Below, one piece after another: positions 6,073 to 6,616 of a DNA stretch of 6,616 bases; positions within the stretch are counted from its first letter, which is position 1; each line of letters starts with the position of its first letter. A model generated the notes under the pieces. The model saw only the letters and a program-made list of their open reading frames with translations. It did not search any database and was not told the DNA's origin. The translations under genes were made by a program, and so were the position numbers. The stretch spans positions 1 through 6,616 of the forward strand of contig CAYXXZ010000133.1 in NCBI GenBank assembly GCA_964469165.1, given 5' to 3'. Source of the stretch: CAYXXZ01 sp964469165. Its GTDB lineage: Bacteria; Pseudomonadota; Gammaproteobacteria; Pseudomonadales; Porticoccaceae.

Positions 6073-6616
6073 CCCCCATCTTCCGCAACCCAAAACCCCA
6101 TATTTCTGCGTTTGGCCTGGCGCTTCGCTGCCGCCGCTGCGGATGCCACATCCTCGGCGCGGCGGTAGTAGGGTGGATTGGCTTCCACGACGCCGATTGA
6201 CAGGGTCGTCAGGGGAAAAAAGGTCATGTGCCCGTGGCGGTCTTCGGCGCTGATGCCGTTGTTTTTCAGCTCTTCGGGGTCGTAGAGTTCCTGTGCCTGG
6301 GCGTTGAAGCGGGTGATGATTTTTTCACACAGATATCGCCAGCCGGGGCTTTGAAAAACGATGATGAAATCATCGCCGCCCACGTGACCGACAAAGTCGA
6401 TGCGGTTGTCGATGGATTCCAACAAGGTGCGCGAAACCAGGCGAATCATTTCGTCGCCGCGCCAATAGCCATACTGGTCATTGAAGGGCTTGAAGTGATT
6501 GAGATCGCAATAGGCCACGAAAAAGGGCTTGCCGTTGCGCAATAATTTCTCGATATGCTGGCTGATGGGAATGTTGCCGGGCAGAAAGGTGAGAGGGTTG
6601 GCGTGCCTTGCGGCTT
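6069..6616 (-). CDS. GGDEF-domain protein (diguanylate cyclase-like), N-terminus beyond window edge
   Basis: The C-terminal GGDEF domain of a protein whose frame stays open to the right edge, so the true start is not in the window. Visible features in order are HANPLTFLPGN (the usual DPLTGLPN-type opening, degenerate), VAYCDLNHFKPFNDQYGYWRGDEMI (the metal- and substrate-binding DxxxFKxxND block), HVGGDDFIIVF at the signature (codons 6366-6380), LTTLSIGVV, and YRRAEDVASAAAAAKRQAKR at the end. A full diguanylate cyclase makes cyclic di-GMP from two GTP. Here the signature's fourth residue is Asp instead of Glu, and the inhibitory RxxD site before it reads NRID, so the I-site is not canonical. 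It may be a weak cyclase or a GTP- or effector-sensing domain. The LPGN opening and the C-terminal placement recall EAL-CBS-GGDEF proteins, but the upstream domains cannot be seen. It converges with miaE across the repeat element. Confidence 0.9.
   Translation of the reverse strand, partial: AARHANPLTFLPGNIPISQHIEKLLRNGKPFFVAYCDLNHFKPFNDQYGYWRGDEMIRLVSRTLLESIDNRIDFVGHVGGDDFIIVFQSPGWRYLCEKIITRFNAQAQELYDPEELKNNGISAEDRHGHMTFFPLTTLSIGVVEANPPYYRRAEDVASAAAAAKRQAKRRNMGFWVAEDGG

Overview
The window reads as chromosomal DNA from a free-living, probably marine, GC-rich gammaproteobacterium. AcnB aligns almost residue for residue with the enterobacterial and pseudomonad protein, MiaE is the short (about 200 aa) form known from pseudomonads and relatives, and gene spacing is ordinary. 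The exact genus cannot be fixed from the sequence alone. No mobile element, CRISPR array, rRNA or tRNA was seen.

Layout, left to right. (1) Positions 1-757, minus: the N-terminal 252 codons of a nitronate monooxygenase-type FMN enzyme that runs off the left edge. (2) Positions 758-996: intergenic, with a perfect 12-bp hairpin. (3) Positions 997-1515, minus: a small three-helix membrane protein of the DUF421/YetF family. (4) Positions 1516-1669: intergenic, holding a textbook terminator with a UUCG tetraloop for the next gene. (5) Positions 1670-4282, minus: complete acnB (aconitase B) with a GTG start and a good ribosome binding site. (6) Positions 4283-4668: a 386-bp divergent intergenic region with candidate promoters in both directions and two abutting perfect palindromes. 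(7) Positions 4669-5322, plus: a glutathione S-transferase family protein. (8) Positions 5374-5979, plus: miaE, a tRNA-modifying diiron hydroxylase, probably co-transcribed with the GST gene. (9) Positions 5980-6072: a convergent intergenic region made almost entirely of 7-bp tandem repeats that fold into a long imperfect hairpin. (10) Positions 6069-6616, minus: the C-terminal GGDEF domain of a larger protein that runs off the right edge, with GGDDF at the signature.

How the genes relate. acnB is central metabolism (TCA cycle). GST and miaE look like a two-gene plus-strand unit; their joint role is not obvious beyond redox or oxygen-linked chemistry. NMO (detoxification of alkyl nitronates) and the DUF421 protein are transcribed in the same direction but 239 bp apart, so each may be its own unit. 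I see no evidence for a new multi-gene system. The unexplained signals are non-coding: the heptamer-repeat hairpin between miaE and the GGDEF gene, and the paired palindromes upstream of the GST gene.
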